A DNA stretch of 64,000 bases, taken from positions 73,989 to 137,988 of the forward strand of contig NZ_LFML01000029.1 in NCBI RefSeq assembly GCF_001044425.1, written 5' to 3'. Position 1 is the stretch's first letter. Each line of letters begins with the position of its first letter. The notes beneath the pieces were generated by a model. The model saw only the letters and a list, made by a program, of their open reading frames with translations. It was not told the origin of the DNA and searched no databases. This DNA is from Streptomyces roseus. GTDB taxonomy: Bacteria; Actinomycetota; Actinomycetes; Streptomycetales; Streptomycetaceae. A program made the position numbers and the translations under genes. Below are positions 35,176 through 43,496 of the stretch, piece by piece.

Positions 35176-36438
35176 TCAGTGCGCGGCCGAGTCCGCGGTG
35201 GCCGGGGCGGCCTGCGGGGCGGAGGACGCGATCACCCGGGTCGGCGGCTGCGGGGTGCGGGTGTGCAGGCGCAGGGCGATCGCGCCCAGGGCGATGGCCG
35301 TCACCGTCATCGCGGCGCCCGCCCACGCGGTGGCGGCGAAGCCGCGGCCCGCGTCGATGACCGCGCCGCCGAGCCAGGGTCCGCCCGTGTTGCCCAGGTT
35401 GAACGCGGCCGTCGTGGTGGCTCCGGCCAGGGTCGGGGCAGCGCCCGCCACGTTGAACATGCGGGCGTTGAGCGCCGGCGCCGTGGCGAAGGCCGAGACT
35501 CCGATCAGGAACGACAGGCCGACGGCCGCCACCGCCGAGGAGGCGAACAGGGCCAGCGCGAGGAGGAAGACCGTGGACGCGGTGATGCCCCACAGCATCA
35601 CGCCGAACAAGTGCGCGTCGGCGATCCGCCCGCCGATCGTCGCGCCGACGAGCGCGCCGACGCCGAACAGCGCGAGCACCCACGGCACCCAGCCGGCGTC
35701 GAGTCCGGCGACCTCCGTCAGCAGCGGCGACAGGTAGCTGAAGGCGCAGAAGACGCCGCCCGCGGCCAGCGCCGTCACGCCGATCGACAGCCACACCTGG
35801 CGGTCGCGGTAGATGCGCAGCTCGCGCGCGAGGGTCGGCCGTACGGCGGGCCGCGGGATGTCCGGGATCAGCGCGAGGATGCCGACGAGGGCGACCGCCG
35901 AGGCCGCGCCGACCGACCAGAACGCGGACCGCCAGCCCAGGTTCTCGCCGAGGAAGGCTCCGGCGGGGACGCCGAGGACGTTGGCGACGGAGAGGCCGCC
36001 GATCATGACGGCCATGGCCCGGGCCCGCTGGTCCTTGTCCACCATCGCGATGGCGACGGCCGCGCCGACCGCCCAGAATCCGGCGCAGGCGAGGGCGGAG
36101 ACGACGCGGGAGGCGAAGAGGAGCTCGTACGAGGGGGCCAGCGCGCCCGCCACCTGCCCGAGGCCGAAGAGGCTGATGAGGGCGATGAGGGTGGTGCGGC
36201 GAGGGAGCCGCAGGGTGGCCACCGCCAGCAGCGGCGCCCCGACGACCATGCCGATCGCGAAGGCCGATATGAGCAGGCCGGCCTGCGGGATGGTGACGTC
36301 CATGTCCTGCGCGATGGGTGGCAGCAGCCCCGAAAGCATGAACTCGCTGGTCCCGAGCGCGAAGACGGACAGTCCGAGGACGTAGACGGCGACGGGCATG
36401 CGCGAGCGGCCTGCGGCCGGAGGTGTGGCGGAGGGCAT
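35176..36438 (-). CDS. MFS drug-efflux transporter (Cmx/CmrA- or AraJ-like)
   Basis: 420 aa with 12 predicted membrane helices. Start region VYVLGLSVFALGTSEFMLSG with LLPPIAQDMDVTIPQAGLL is characteristic of the DHA1 drug:H+ antiporters that include Streptomyces chloramphenicol exporters. The motif A loop is weak (LAVATLRLPRRTTL). A true drug substrate is not assignable. ATG 36438 was chosen over 36471 because MPSATPP is preceded by a better spaced purine stretch. Confidence 0.82.
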   Translation of the reverse strand: MPSATPPAAGRSRMPVAVYVLGLSVFALGTSEFMLSGLLPPIAQDMDVTIPQAGLLISAFAIGMVVGAPLLAVATLRLPRRTTLIALISLFGLGQVAGALAPSYELLFASRVVSALACAGFWAVGAAVAIAMVDKDQRARAMAVMIGGLSVANVLGVPAGAFLGENLGWRSAFWSVGAASAVALVGILALIPDIPRPAVRPTLARELRIYRDRQVWLSIGVTALAAGGVFCAFSYLSPLLTEVAGLDAGWVPWVLALFGVGALVGATIGGRIADAHLFGVMLWGITASTVFLLALALFASSAVAAVGLSFLIGVSAFATAPALNARMFNVAGAAPTLAGATTTAAFNLGNTGGPWLGGAVIDAGRGFAATAWAGAAMTVTAIALGAIALRLHTRTPQPPTRVIASSAPQAAPATADSAAH

Positions 36439-36467
36439 GCTCTGCACAAACCGCCGCGAACGGGATC

Positions 36468-37184
36468 TCATTCCCGGGCGGCGGGATCGCTGCCCGGTCC
36501 GGCGCCCGTGTCGGTGGTCGGGCCGGTGCCCGGGCCGGTGGTCGGGCCGGTGCTCAGGTCGGCGAGTTCGGCGGCCAGGTTGCGGCGGGCCGGGGCCTCC
36601 CAGTGCGCGGCGCCGTACGGGGTGCGGAAGAGGCGGGGGAGGCCTAGCAGCTGGCGCAGTACGGCGGCCCGGCCGCTGCGGAAGGCCTCCTCGGGGACGA
36701 ACCCGTACTCGGCGCGGACGGCGCCGACGTACGCCGCGTACGCGTCGGGCCCGCCCGCGAGCACCGCCAGGTCGGCGTCGCAGAGCGCCTCGCCGTTGGT
36801 GTCTCCGGGGGCGGGGTCGTGGGTGACGGTGAGCCGGACCAGCCGGGCGACCTCGGCGGTGCGGGCCGCGTCGATGCCGAGCTCGGGCAGGGCGCGCTCG
36901 GCGAGGGCGGCGCTGCGCTCCTCGTTCTCGGAGCGGTCGGGGCGGTAGACGGCGTCGTGGAACCAGGCGGCGAGCTCGACGGCGGCGGGGTCGGCGGCGT
37001 ACGCGGCCAGTACGTCGATCCGCGCGAGTACGTCGGCCAGGTGCGCGGTGGTGTGGTAGCGGCGCTGGGGCTCCGCCCAGGCGGCGAGGAGGCGGTCGGC
37101 GTACGGGTCGGGGTCGCGGTCGGCGGCGGCGCCGGCCGCGGCGGTGGTCGCGTGCCAGCGGGCGCGGAGCGTGGCGGTGTCCAT
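36468..37184 (-). CDS. HD-domain protein (predicted metal-dependent phosphohydrolase)
   Basis: 238 aa. HD-type metal ligands in RRYHTTAHLADVL and AAWFHDAVYRPDRSENEERS, then LTVTHDPAPGD and ALCDADLAVLAG with a final conserved Asp. Related to the HD family that includes predicted HDOD-like nucleotidases. C-terminal tail is a Thr-Gly-Pro repeat (TGPTTGPGTGPTT). ATG 37184 was preferred; 37196 adds MDDR from the 12-bp repeat region upstream. Confidence 0.75.
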   Translation of the reverse strand: MDTATLRARWHATTAAAGAAADRDPDPYADRLLAAWAEPQRRYHTTAHLADVLARIDVLAAYAADPAAVELAAWFHDAVYRPDRSENEERSAALAERALPELGIDAARTAEVARLVRLTVTHDPAPGDTNGEALCDADLAVLAGGPDAYAAYVGAVRAEYGFVPEEAFRSGRAAVLRQLLGLPRLFRTPYGAAHWEAPARRNLAAELADLSTGPTTGPGTGPTTDTGAGPGSDPAARE

Positions 37185-37200
37185 CCGGTCATCCATTCGG

Positions 37201-37272
37201 GTCGTCCATCCGGTCGGCCGGACGGTCGTCCATCCGGTCGTCCCTCCGGGCGTCCGTACGGTCGCCCGTAGG
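37201..37272. repeat. 12-bp tandem repeat upstream of the HD gene
   Basis: Six degenerate 12-bp units, consensus GTCGTCCATCCG, occupying most of the 160 bp between the HD gene start and the dre-like site. A further partial copy (37188-37199) reaches into the HD start. In any plus-strand frame it would read as Gly-Arg-Pro-Asp/Ser repeats; no start codon supports a real protein. Confidence 0.75.
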
Positions 37273-37343
37273 GGTCCATGCGCACATTGTGCGGGTGGCG
37301 TGATTGTGCTGGTGGAGGGTGGGCGGCGGCCCGTACTCTGGAT

Positions 37344-37359
37344 ATTGGACTAGACCTAT
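37344..37359. promoter_or_regulatory. dre-like DasR operator upstream of cutC
   Basis: ATTGGACTAGACCTAT matches the dre consensus ACTGGTCTAGACCAGT at 12 of 16 positions, including the right half TAGACC. It lies 38 bp upstream of cutC, the usual operator position. Confidence 0.65.
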
Positions 37360-37396
37360 TTTGCATACCAGCAGCTTTCCGGAGGAGTGGGGCCCA

Positions 37397-38101
37397 ATGA
37401 GCAACCGTGCAGTCCTGGAGGTGATCGCCCTCGACGCGCAGGACGCGGTCGCGGCCCGGGCGGGTGGGGCGGACCGCCTCGAACTGGTCACCGACATGGC
37501 CGCCGACGGGCTCACCCCGCCGCGCGAGACCTTCGCGGCGATCAGGGCGGCGGTCGACATCCCGCTGCGCGTGATGCTCCGTACGGCCGACGGCTTCTCG
37601 GCGGGCTCGGCCGCGGACCAGGAAATGCTGGCCGCGCGGGCCCGGGCGCTGCGGGCGGAGGGGGCGGACGAGTTCGTCCTCGGGTTCCTGGACGCGGACG
37701 GCTCCCCGGACCTGGCCGCGATCGAGGCGGTCGTGGCCGAGCTGGGCGGCTGCAAATGGACCTTCCACCGGGCCATCGACCGGGCCGCGGACCGGGACCA
37801 GCTGCGCAAGGCGCTCGCGGAGCTGCCGGAGTCCGCGGCGCCGGACACGTACCTGACGGCGGGGTCGGCGGCCGGCGTGGACGCCGGGCTGCCGGTGCTG
37901 CTCGCGGAGGCGGCGCGCCGCGGTGAGCCGGGGTACACCGCGCAGATCCTGGTGGGCGGCGGGCTGGCGCTGTCGCACCTGCCGGAGCTGCTGGCGGCGG
38001 GGATCGACGCGTTCCACATCGGCGGCGCGGCCCGCCCCGACGGCTGGACGGCGCCGGTCTCGGCAGCGGCCGTGGCCGACTGGCGCGCGGCCCTGTCCTG
38101 A
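37397..38101 (+). CDS. cutC: CutC family TIM-barrel protein
   Basis: 234 aa. VLEVIALDAQDAVAARAGGADRLEL, DGLTPPRETF, IPLRVMLRTADGF, WTFHRAIDRA and the closing ILVGGGLALSHLP plus GIDAFHIGGAARPDG identify CutC, named for copper homeostasis in E. coli though that role is disputed. A dre-like site directly upstream suggests control by the amino-sugar regulator DasR. A hairpin terminator follows the stop. Ribosome binding site GGAGGAG (37381-37387). Confidence 0.9.
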   Translation: MSNRAVLEVIALDAQDAVAARAGGADRLELVTDMAADGLTPPRETFAAIRAAVDIPLRVMLRTADGFSAGSAADQEMLAARARALRAEGADEFVLGFLDADGSPDLAAIEAVVAELGGCKWTFHRAIDRAADRDQLRKALAELPESAAPDTYLTAGSAAGVDAGLPVLLAEAARRGEPGYTAQILVGGGLALSHLPELLAAGIDAFHIGGAARPDGWTAPVSAAAVADWRAALS

Positions 38102-38105
38102 CGCC

Positions 38106-38135
38106 GGGCCGGAGGACGCAGCCGTCCTCCGGCCC
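38106..38135. terminator. Bidirectional terminator between cutC and helD
   Basis: Perfect 13-bp stem (38106-38118 with 38123-38135) and a CAGC loop, starting 4 bp after the cutC stop; usable from both convergent genes. Confidence 0.85.
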
Positions 38136-38189
38136 GATCCGCGAGACGACTCGGATCCGTCACACGGGCCTCAGGATCCGCGACACGCC

Positions 38190-40301
38190 TCAGACCAGTT
38201 CGGCCGGCAGCGGGTCCGCGTGCAGCAGCGTCAGGCCCGACACCGCTCGGGTGAGGCACACGTACAGGCGGCGCAGGCCCGTCCGCTCGTCGGGCTCGCC
38301 CGACACGATCGCCGCGGGCTCGTCCAGGACCACGTAGTCGTACTCCAGGCCCTTCGCCAGCGAGGCCGGCACGAGGGTCAGGCGCGAGAACGCCGTCGTC
38401 TCCTCGCCGGGGGAGAGGTACGCCATCCCCGCCTCCTCCAGCGCCCGCGCCAGCTCCGGGACCCGGGCGTCCGCCGCGATCAGGCCGATCGAGCCCTCGT
38501 GGCGGAGCGAGTCGCGGCAGGCACCGACCACGGCGGCGGTCAGCTCCGACGGCTCCACCGCCGGCGCCACGACCAGCGATCCCGGCGTCTCGCGCACCGA
38601 GGAGACCGGAGCCAGCCCCGGCGAGATCGACGGCAGCAGCCGCGAGGCGTACGCGATCACCTCGCGCGGTACGCGGAAGCCCGCCGTCAGCTCCTCCAGC
38701 ACCGCCTCCGCCTTGCCGAGGTGGGAGAGGGCCTCGTCCCAGCTGCGCGTGGCCCACGGGGTGGTGCCCTGCGCGAGGTCGCCGAGCACCGTCGCCGAGC
38801 CGGTCGTACAGCGCCGCCCCACCGCCCGGTACTGCATCGGCGACAGGTCCTGGGCCTCGTCGAGGACGACGTGGCCCAGCGAGTGCGTGCGCTCCACCAG
38901 GTCGGCCGCCTCGTCGATCAGCACCAGGTCGGCGGCCGACCACTTCGCCGACTTCACGCTGCGGAACGGCTTCGCCCACAGCAGCAGCGCCTGCTCCTCC
39001 TCCGAGAGCACCCCCGCCGCGTGCTCCGCCAGGAACCGCGCGTCCGACAGCAGGCGCAGCACCAGCTTGGCCGGTTCCACGGCCGGCCACATCGCCTTGA
39101 CCGCCGCCTTCACGGCGGCGCTCCGGGCCACCGCGTCCTGGACGCGGTCGTCGGGGGCCTCGCCCGCCTGCTCCATCCGTACGAGCACGGTGTGCGCGAT
39201 CCGCTGCGGCAGTGCGTCGCGGGCGGCGCCGTAGCGGATGTCGCGGTCCTGGAGCTCGGCGACGATCTCCTCCAGCTCGTACGCCGGCACCCGCCACCGG
39301 CGCGAACCGCGCACCACCATCAGCGGCTCGGCGGGCGGGGTGACGTGCGAGCGGACGGCGCGGCGCAGCACTTCCGCCATGCGGGCGTCGCCCTTGACGA
39401 CGGCGGTGGCGGCGGTGTCGGCGCCGCGGATCTCCAGGCCGTCGCGGGCGACGAGGTCCTCGACGGTGGCCTGCTTGACCTCCAGCTCGCCCAGGGCCGG
39501 CAGGACCTGCTCGATGTAGTGGAGGAAGGAACGGTTCGGCCCGATGACGAGCGTGCCGGTGCGGGCGAGCCGCTCGCGGTGCGCGTACAGCAGGTAGGCG
39601 ACGCGGTGCAGGCCGACGGCCGTCTTTCCGGTGCCCGGGCCGCCCTGCACGCAGACGGAACCGGACAGGCCGGAGCGGACGATCTCGTCCTGCTCCGGCT
39701 GGATCGTCGCGACGATGTCGCGCATGGGGCCCACGCGCGGCCGCTCGATCTCCTGCTGGAGCAGCTTGCTGACGGCGGCCGCCTCGGAGGGATCGGAGAG
39801 GTGCTCGTCCTCGTACGCGGTGAGCTCGCCGCCGGTGTAGCCGAAGCGGCGGCGCAGGGCGATGTCCTGCGGGTCGTTCTTGGAGGCCCGGTAGAAGGGC
39901 TGGGAGACGGGCGCGCGCCAGTCGATGACCATGGGGTCGCCGTCGGCGTCGTGGACGTGGCGGCGGCCGATGTAGAACTGCTCGCCCTCCGCGCCCTCGG
40001 CGAGTTCGGCGCCGGGTGCGTGCAGGTAGTTGAGGCGGCCGAAGAAGAGCGGGGTGTGCGCGAGGTCGGCGAGGGCCTTGATCCGGTCGTCGATCTGGGC
40101 CTGGAGGACGATCGCGTTGACCCAGTTCGCGGTGACGTCGCGGATGTCCAGGGCCTCGACGTCCTCGCGCATGGCGCGGAGCGCGGCGCGGGAGGCGGTG
40201 AGGTGGGCCTGCTCGCGGGCGAGGGGGTGGGCGGCGGCGCCGGAGTCGCCGTCGTTGGCGCCGTCGTCGTCGATGCCGGTCTCGGGGGCGTGCGCGGACA
40301 C
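38190..40301 (-). CDS. helD: HelD-type SF1 ATPase acting on RNA polymerase
   Basis: 703 aa, GTG start. N-terminal helical arm (HLTASRAALRAMREDVEAL), Walker A GGPGTGKTAVGLHR (220-233), Walker B VLDEAQDLSPMQYRAVGRR, GDLAQGTTPWA, the C-terminal helicase motif ASLAKGLEYDYVVLDEP, and RRLYVCLTRAV. This is the actinobacterial class II HelD architecture, related to UvrD/Rep but recycling stalled RNA polymerase and able to displace rifamycin in some species. The rifamycin-associated element known upstream of helR is not seen, so this is more likely the housekeeping form. Confidence 0.85.
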   Translation of the reverse strand: MSAHAPETGIDDDGANDGDSGAAAHPLAREQAHLTASRAALRAMREDVEALDIRDVTANWVNAIVLQAQIDDRIKALADLAHTPLFFGRLNYLHAPGAELAEGAEGEQFYIGRRHVHDADGDPMVIDWRAPVSQPFYRASKNDPQDIALRRRFGYTGGELTAYEDEHLSDPSEAAAVSKLLQQEIERPRVGPMRDIVATIQPEQDEIVRSGLSGSVCVQGGPGTGKTAVGLHRVAYLLYAHRERLARTGTLVIGPNRSFLHYIEQVLPALGELEVKQATVEDLVARDGLEIRGADTAATAVVKGDARMAEVLRRAVRSHVTPPAEPLMVVRGSRRWRVPAYELEEIVAELQDRDIRYGAARDALPQRIAHTVLVRMEQAGEAPDDRVQDAVARSAAVKAAVKAMWPAVEPAKLVLRLLSDARFLAEHAAGVLSEEEQALLLWAKPFRSVKSAKWSAADLVLIDEAADLVERTHSLGHVVLDEAQDLSPMQYRAVGRRCTTGSATVLGDLAQGTTPWATRSWDEALSHLGKAEAVLEELTAGFRVPREVIAYASRLLPSISPGLAPVSSVRETPGSLVVAPAVEPSELTAAVVGACRDSLRHEGSIGLIAADARVPELARALEEAGMAYLSPGEETTAFSRLTLVPASLAKGLEYDYVVLDEPAAIVSGEPDERTGLRRLYVCLTRAVSGLTLLHADPLPAELV

Positions 40302-40611
40302 GGAAATGCCTCCAGCTGCTGATCGGTACGGAACGGAGCCCGCCGGTTTCCGGCCGGAGGGCGGCTCTCCCCGAAACGGCGGCGGGAGGCGGCAAGAGCG
40401 GAGATTGTAGTCAGCGGGCGGACGCGGCGCGAATGGATTTAGCGGCGGGAAGTCCGGCGGAGGGGTGGGACCGTCCGGGGTAGTACCTGGGAGTGTCAGA
40501 CCTCAGGCAGGCCACTAGGGGGCGGCATGAGCCGGCAGGAGTAGGCGCGAGGGCCTGGGGTTCCACCCGCAGACCGATGTGCGATCCGGGAAAGGAACGC
40601 ACCATGGATAC
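40302..40611. other. Divergent intergenic region helD / small ORF
   Basis: 310 bp without supported coding potential apart from a three-codon ORF ATG-GAT-ACA-TGA at 40604-40615 that overlaps the next gene's start. A strong GGGAAAGGAA ribosome binding site lies at 40588-40597. No operator recognised. Confidence 0.45.
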
Positions 40612-40797
40612 ATGAGCACCGCAACCTTCACCCCGATCCGGGGCGGCCGCCCTAGCGGCGCCACCGCCACCTCCGACTCCCGCCCCCGCCACCTGGTGGG
40701 CAACGCCCTGCGCGCCGCGAAGGTCTTCGCCTCCGCCGCCGTGAGCGTGGTCGTCCTGGGCGAGTACGCCGAGGACGCCGGCGTCATACGCCGCTGA
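40612..40797 (+). CDS. Small conserved-looking hypothetical protein (61 aa)
   Basis: 61 aa with strong G/C third-position bias, so very likely coding. N-terminal Thr/Arg-rich part (FTPIRGGRPSGATATSDSRP), then an amphipathic or weakly membrane-associated helix (NALRAAKVFASAAVSVVVLG) and an EYAEDAGVIRR tail. The ATG at 40612 shares ATGA with the stop of a preceding MDT mini-ORF whose spacing to GGAAAGGAA (about 6 nt) is better than that of this gene (about 14 nt). Function unknown. Confidence 0.65.
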   Translation: MSTATFTPIRGGRPSGATATSDSRPRHLVGNALRAAKVFASAAVSVVVLGEYAEDAGVIRR

Positions 40798-40868
40798 CCA
40801 CCGCGGCCCCTGCTCCGCCTGGCCGGATAGCGGCGGGGCGGCCGTGGTGATCCACTAGGGTCACGCGC

Positions 40869-41795
40869 GTGACCCGGAGTCTCCCTTCCAGCCCGCCGAC
40901 GTCGCCCCTGGTCGGCGTACTGGTCACGGGCCCGCTCCTCGCGCTCGGCGTGCTGTGCGTCGTGGTGCGGATCCCGATCGCCGACGGCCTCGCCTCCGGT
41001 TTCAGCGCCGGTTTCAGCGCCGCCGAATGGCGGCCTCCCGCCGCGTACCCGCCGTTCGCGGCGATCATGTTCACCCCGGCCGCCTGGCTGCCCTCCGGGG
41101 TGCTCAAGGCCGTCTTCGTGCTCGGCAACGCGGTCCTGCTCGCGCTGCTGATCCGGATGTCCTGCCGCCTCGCGGGACTGCCGGTCCGGCCCGGGCCCGT
41201 CCTGGCCGCCACCATCGCCGGGCTCTGGGTGGAGCCGCTGTTCCAGAGCCTGCTCGCCGGGCAGATCAACCTGGCGCTGGCCTGCCTGGTCCTGTGGGAC
41301 CTGCGCCGGCCCCGCGCGGCCCTCGGCAAGGGCTTCGCGCTGGGCACCGCCGCCGGGATCTCCCTGACCCCGGCGCTGCTGATCCCGTACCTGCTGCTGA
41401 CCGGGCGGGTGCGGGCCGCCCTGACCGCGCTGGGAGCCTTCGCCGGTACTGCCCTGCTCGGCCTGCTGGTCCTCCCGCAGGCCTCCGCCGAGTTCTGGGA
41501 CCGGCACCTGCCCGCCCCGGGCCGGGCCCTGCTGCCGCACTGGCCGCACCTGTGGGTCTGGGCGGTTCCGCTGCTCGCGCTCCTGGCCCGGGCTGCGGCC
41601 CGCCGCCGCCCGAAGCCCCCGCCGGACCTGGTCCCGGTCCCCATCCCCGTCCGAAGGGCGCCCCTCGGACAGCAGGACGTCCGCGTCGTCGAAGATCCCC
41701 GGTCAGGCGGCCACGGCGGGTGGCCGGTCGGTCCGTCCGGGCGGCCGGTCAGTCCGCCGGTCCGTCGGACGTCCGGAGTTCGTCGGCGTCCATGA
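40869..41795 (+). CDS. Shortened GT87/DUF2029-like membrane protein, possibly degraded
   Basis: 308 aa, GTG start, with six or seven membrane segments. AAYPPFAAIMFTPAAWLPSG and QSLLAGQINLALACLVLWDL are clear GT87 (polyprenyl-phosphate-mannose mannosyltransferase) blocks, as is ISLTPALLIPYLLL. However the first extracytoplasmic loop, where the catalytic Asp and conserved DxxVY stretch should be, is reduced to a short Ala/Ser/Gly run with two FSAGF copies. The region between EFWDRHL and HWPHLWVWAVPLL is also missing about 80 residues, and the last 60 residues are Arg/Pro/Gly-rich and overlap the XPB gene. Probably inactive as a mannosyltransferase. Confidence 0.55.
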   Translation: MTRSLPSSPPTSPLVGVLVTGPLLALGVLCVVVRIPIADGLASGFSAGFSAAEWRPPAAYPPFAAIMFTPAAWLPSGVLKAVFVLGNAVLLALLIRMSCRLAGLPVRPGPVLAATIAGLWVEPLFQSLLAGQINLALACLVLWDLRRPRAALGKGFALGTAAGISLTPALLIPYLLLTGRVRAALTALGAFAGTALLGLLVLPQASAEFWDRHLPAPGRALLPHWPHLWVWAVPLLALLARAAARRRPKPPPDLVPVPIPVRRAPLGQQDVRVVEDPRSGGHGGWPVGPSGRPVSPPVRRTSGVRRRP

Positions 41796-43404
41796 TGCGG
41801 TAGGCGTAGCCCTGTTCGGCCAGGAAGCGCTGGCGGTGCGCCGCGAAGTCCTGGTCGATCGTGTCGCGGGCGACGACCGAGTAGAACCGCGCCTCATGGC
41901 CGTCCGCCTTCGGGCGCAGGACGCGGCCGAGGCGCTGGGCCTCCTCCTGGCGGGAGCCGAACGTACCGGAGACCTGGATCGCGACCGTGGCCTCCGGCAG
42001 GTCGATCGAGAAGTTCGCGACCTTCGACACCACCAGCACGCTGATCTCGCCCTCACGGAACGCGCCGAAGAGCTTCTCGCGCTGCGCGTTGGACGTCTCG
42101 CCCTTGATGACGGGCGCGTCCAGGTGCTCGCCGAGTTCGTCGAGCTGGTCGATGTACTGCCCGATGACCAGCGTCTGCTCGCCCTTGTGCTTGGCGACGA
42201 GCGCCTCCGTCACCTTCCGCTTCGTCGCCGTGGTCGCGCAGAAGCGGTACTTCTCCTCCGTCTCGGCGGTCGCGTACGCCAGCCGCTCGCTCTCGGTCAG
42301 GTTCACCCGGACCTCGACGCAGTCGGCCGGCGCGATGTAGCCCTGCGCCTCGATCTCCTTCCACGGCGCGTCGAAGCGCTTGGGGCCGATCAGCGAGAAC
42401 ACGTCCGACTCGCGGCCGTCCTCGCGCACCAGCGTCGCGGTCAGGCCCAGGCGCCGCCGCGCCTGGAGGTCGGCGGTGAACTTGAACACCGGCGCGGGCA
42501 GCAGGTGCACCTCGTCGTAGAGGATCAGGCCCCAGTCCCGGGAGTCGAACAGCTCCAGGTGCGGGTAGACGCCCTTCCGCTTCGTCGTCAGGACCTGGTA
42601 CGTGGCGATGGTGACCGGCCGGATCTCCTTGCGGGTGCCGGAGTACTCGCCGATCTCCTCCTCCGTGAGCGAGGTCCGCTTGACCAGCTCGTGCTTCCAC
42701 TGGCGGGCCGAGACGGTGTTCGTGACCAGGATCAGGGTCGTCGCCTTGGCCTTCGCCATGGCCCCGGCCCCGACCAGCGTCTTTCCGGCGCCGCAGGGCA
42801 GGACGACCACGCCCGAGCCGCCGTGCCAGAAGCCCTCGACGGCCTGCTGCTGGTACGGGCGCAGCGCCCAGCCGTTCTCCTCCAGCTCGATCGGGTGCGC
42901 CTCGCCGTCGACGTACCCGGCGAGGTCCTCGGCCGGCCAGCCCAGCTTCAGCAGGGTCTGCTTGATCTGCCCGCGCTCGGAGGGGTGCACGGCGACGGTG
43001 TCGGGGTCGAGCCTGGCCCCGACGAGCGGGGCGACCTTCTTCGAACGCAGGATCTCCTCCAGCACGGGCCGGTCGGTGCTGGTCAGGACCAGCCCGTGCA
43101 CGGGGTGCTTGGAGAGGGTGAGGCGGCCGTAGCGCGCCATGGTCTCGGCGACGTCGACGAGCAGCGCGTGCGGGACGGGGTAGCGGGAGAACTCGACGAG
43201 CGCGTCGACGACCTGCTCGGCGTCGTGCCCGGCGGCCCGCGCGTTCCACAGGCCGAGCGGGGTGATCCGGTACGTGTGGATGTGCTCGGGGGCCCGCTCC
43301 AGCTCGGCGAAGGGCGCGATGGCCCGCCGCGCCGCGCCGGCGAGCTCGTGGTCGACCTCGAGAAGCAGTGTTTTGTCGCTCTGGACGATGAGAGGCCCGT
43401 TCAC
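41749..43404 (-). CDS. XPB/ERCC3-type SF2 DNA helicase
   Basis: 551 aa. N-terminal helicase-associated domain (about 1-170), Walker A CGAGKT (204-209) in VVLPCGAGKTLVGAG, motif II DEVH (296-299) in LILYDEVHLLPAP, LGLTATLVREDGRESDVFS as motif III, QYIDQLDELG, and motif VI EEAQRLGRVLRPKADG. Bacterial XPBs are 3'-5' DNA helicases implicated in repair. GTG 43404 has AGGAAAGGGA upstream. A helicase-associated-domain protein is encoded 3 kb upstream on the same strand (46699-49170) and is a plausible partner. Confidence 0.93.
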   Translation of the reverse strand: MNGPLIVQSDKTLLLEVDHELAGAARRAIAPFAELERAPEHIHTYRITPLGLWNARAAGHDAEQVVDALVEFSRYPVPHALLVDVAETMARYGRLTLSKHPVHGLVLTSTDRPVLEEILRSKKVAPLVGARLDPDTVAVHPSERGQIKQTLLKLGWPAEDLAGYVDGEAHPIELEENGWALRPYQQQAVEGFWHGGSGVVVLPCGAGKTLVGAGAMAKAKATTLILVTNTVSARQWKHELVKRTSLTEEEIGEYSGTRKEIRPVTIATYQVLTTKRKGVYPHLELFDSRDWGLILYDEVHLLPAPVFKFTADLQARRRLGLTATLVREDGRESDVFSLIGPKRFDAPWKEIEAQGYIAPADCVEVRVNLTESERLAYATAETEEKYRFCATTATKRKVTEALVAKHKGEQTLVIGQYIDQLDELGEHLDAPVIKGETSNAQREKLFGAFREGEISVLVVSKVANFSIDLPEATVAIQVSGTFGSRQEEAQRLGRVLRPKADGHEARFYSVVARDTIDQDFAAHRQRFLAEQGYAYRIMDADELRTSDGPAD

Positions 43405-43496
43405 AAACGTCCCTTTCCTGCGTGGGGTGGCCGCCCGAACGCGGACGGCCAAACCTCCAGTCTGCCGTATCCGGGCCCGTGCGGGGGGCCCGCGCG

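Noticed and set aside
37189..40395. A 1068-codon minus-strand open frame overlapping helD and cutC
   Set aside because: Translation is Arg/Ala/Gly-rich with no domain; the real frames there are helD and cutC.
40302..40611. A rifamycin-associated element that would make the HelD a HelR
   Set aside because: No GGGGCTTGCGGCAAGCCCC-like sequence is visible upstream of helD.
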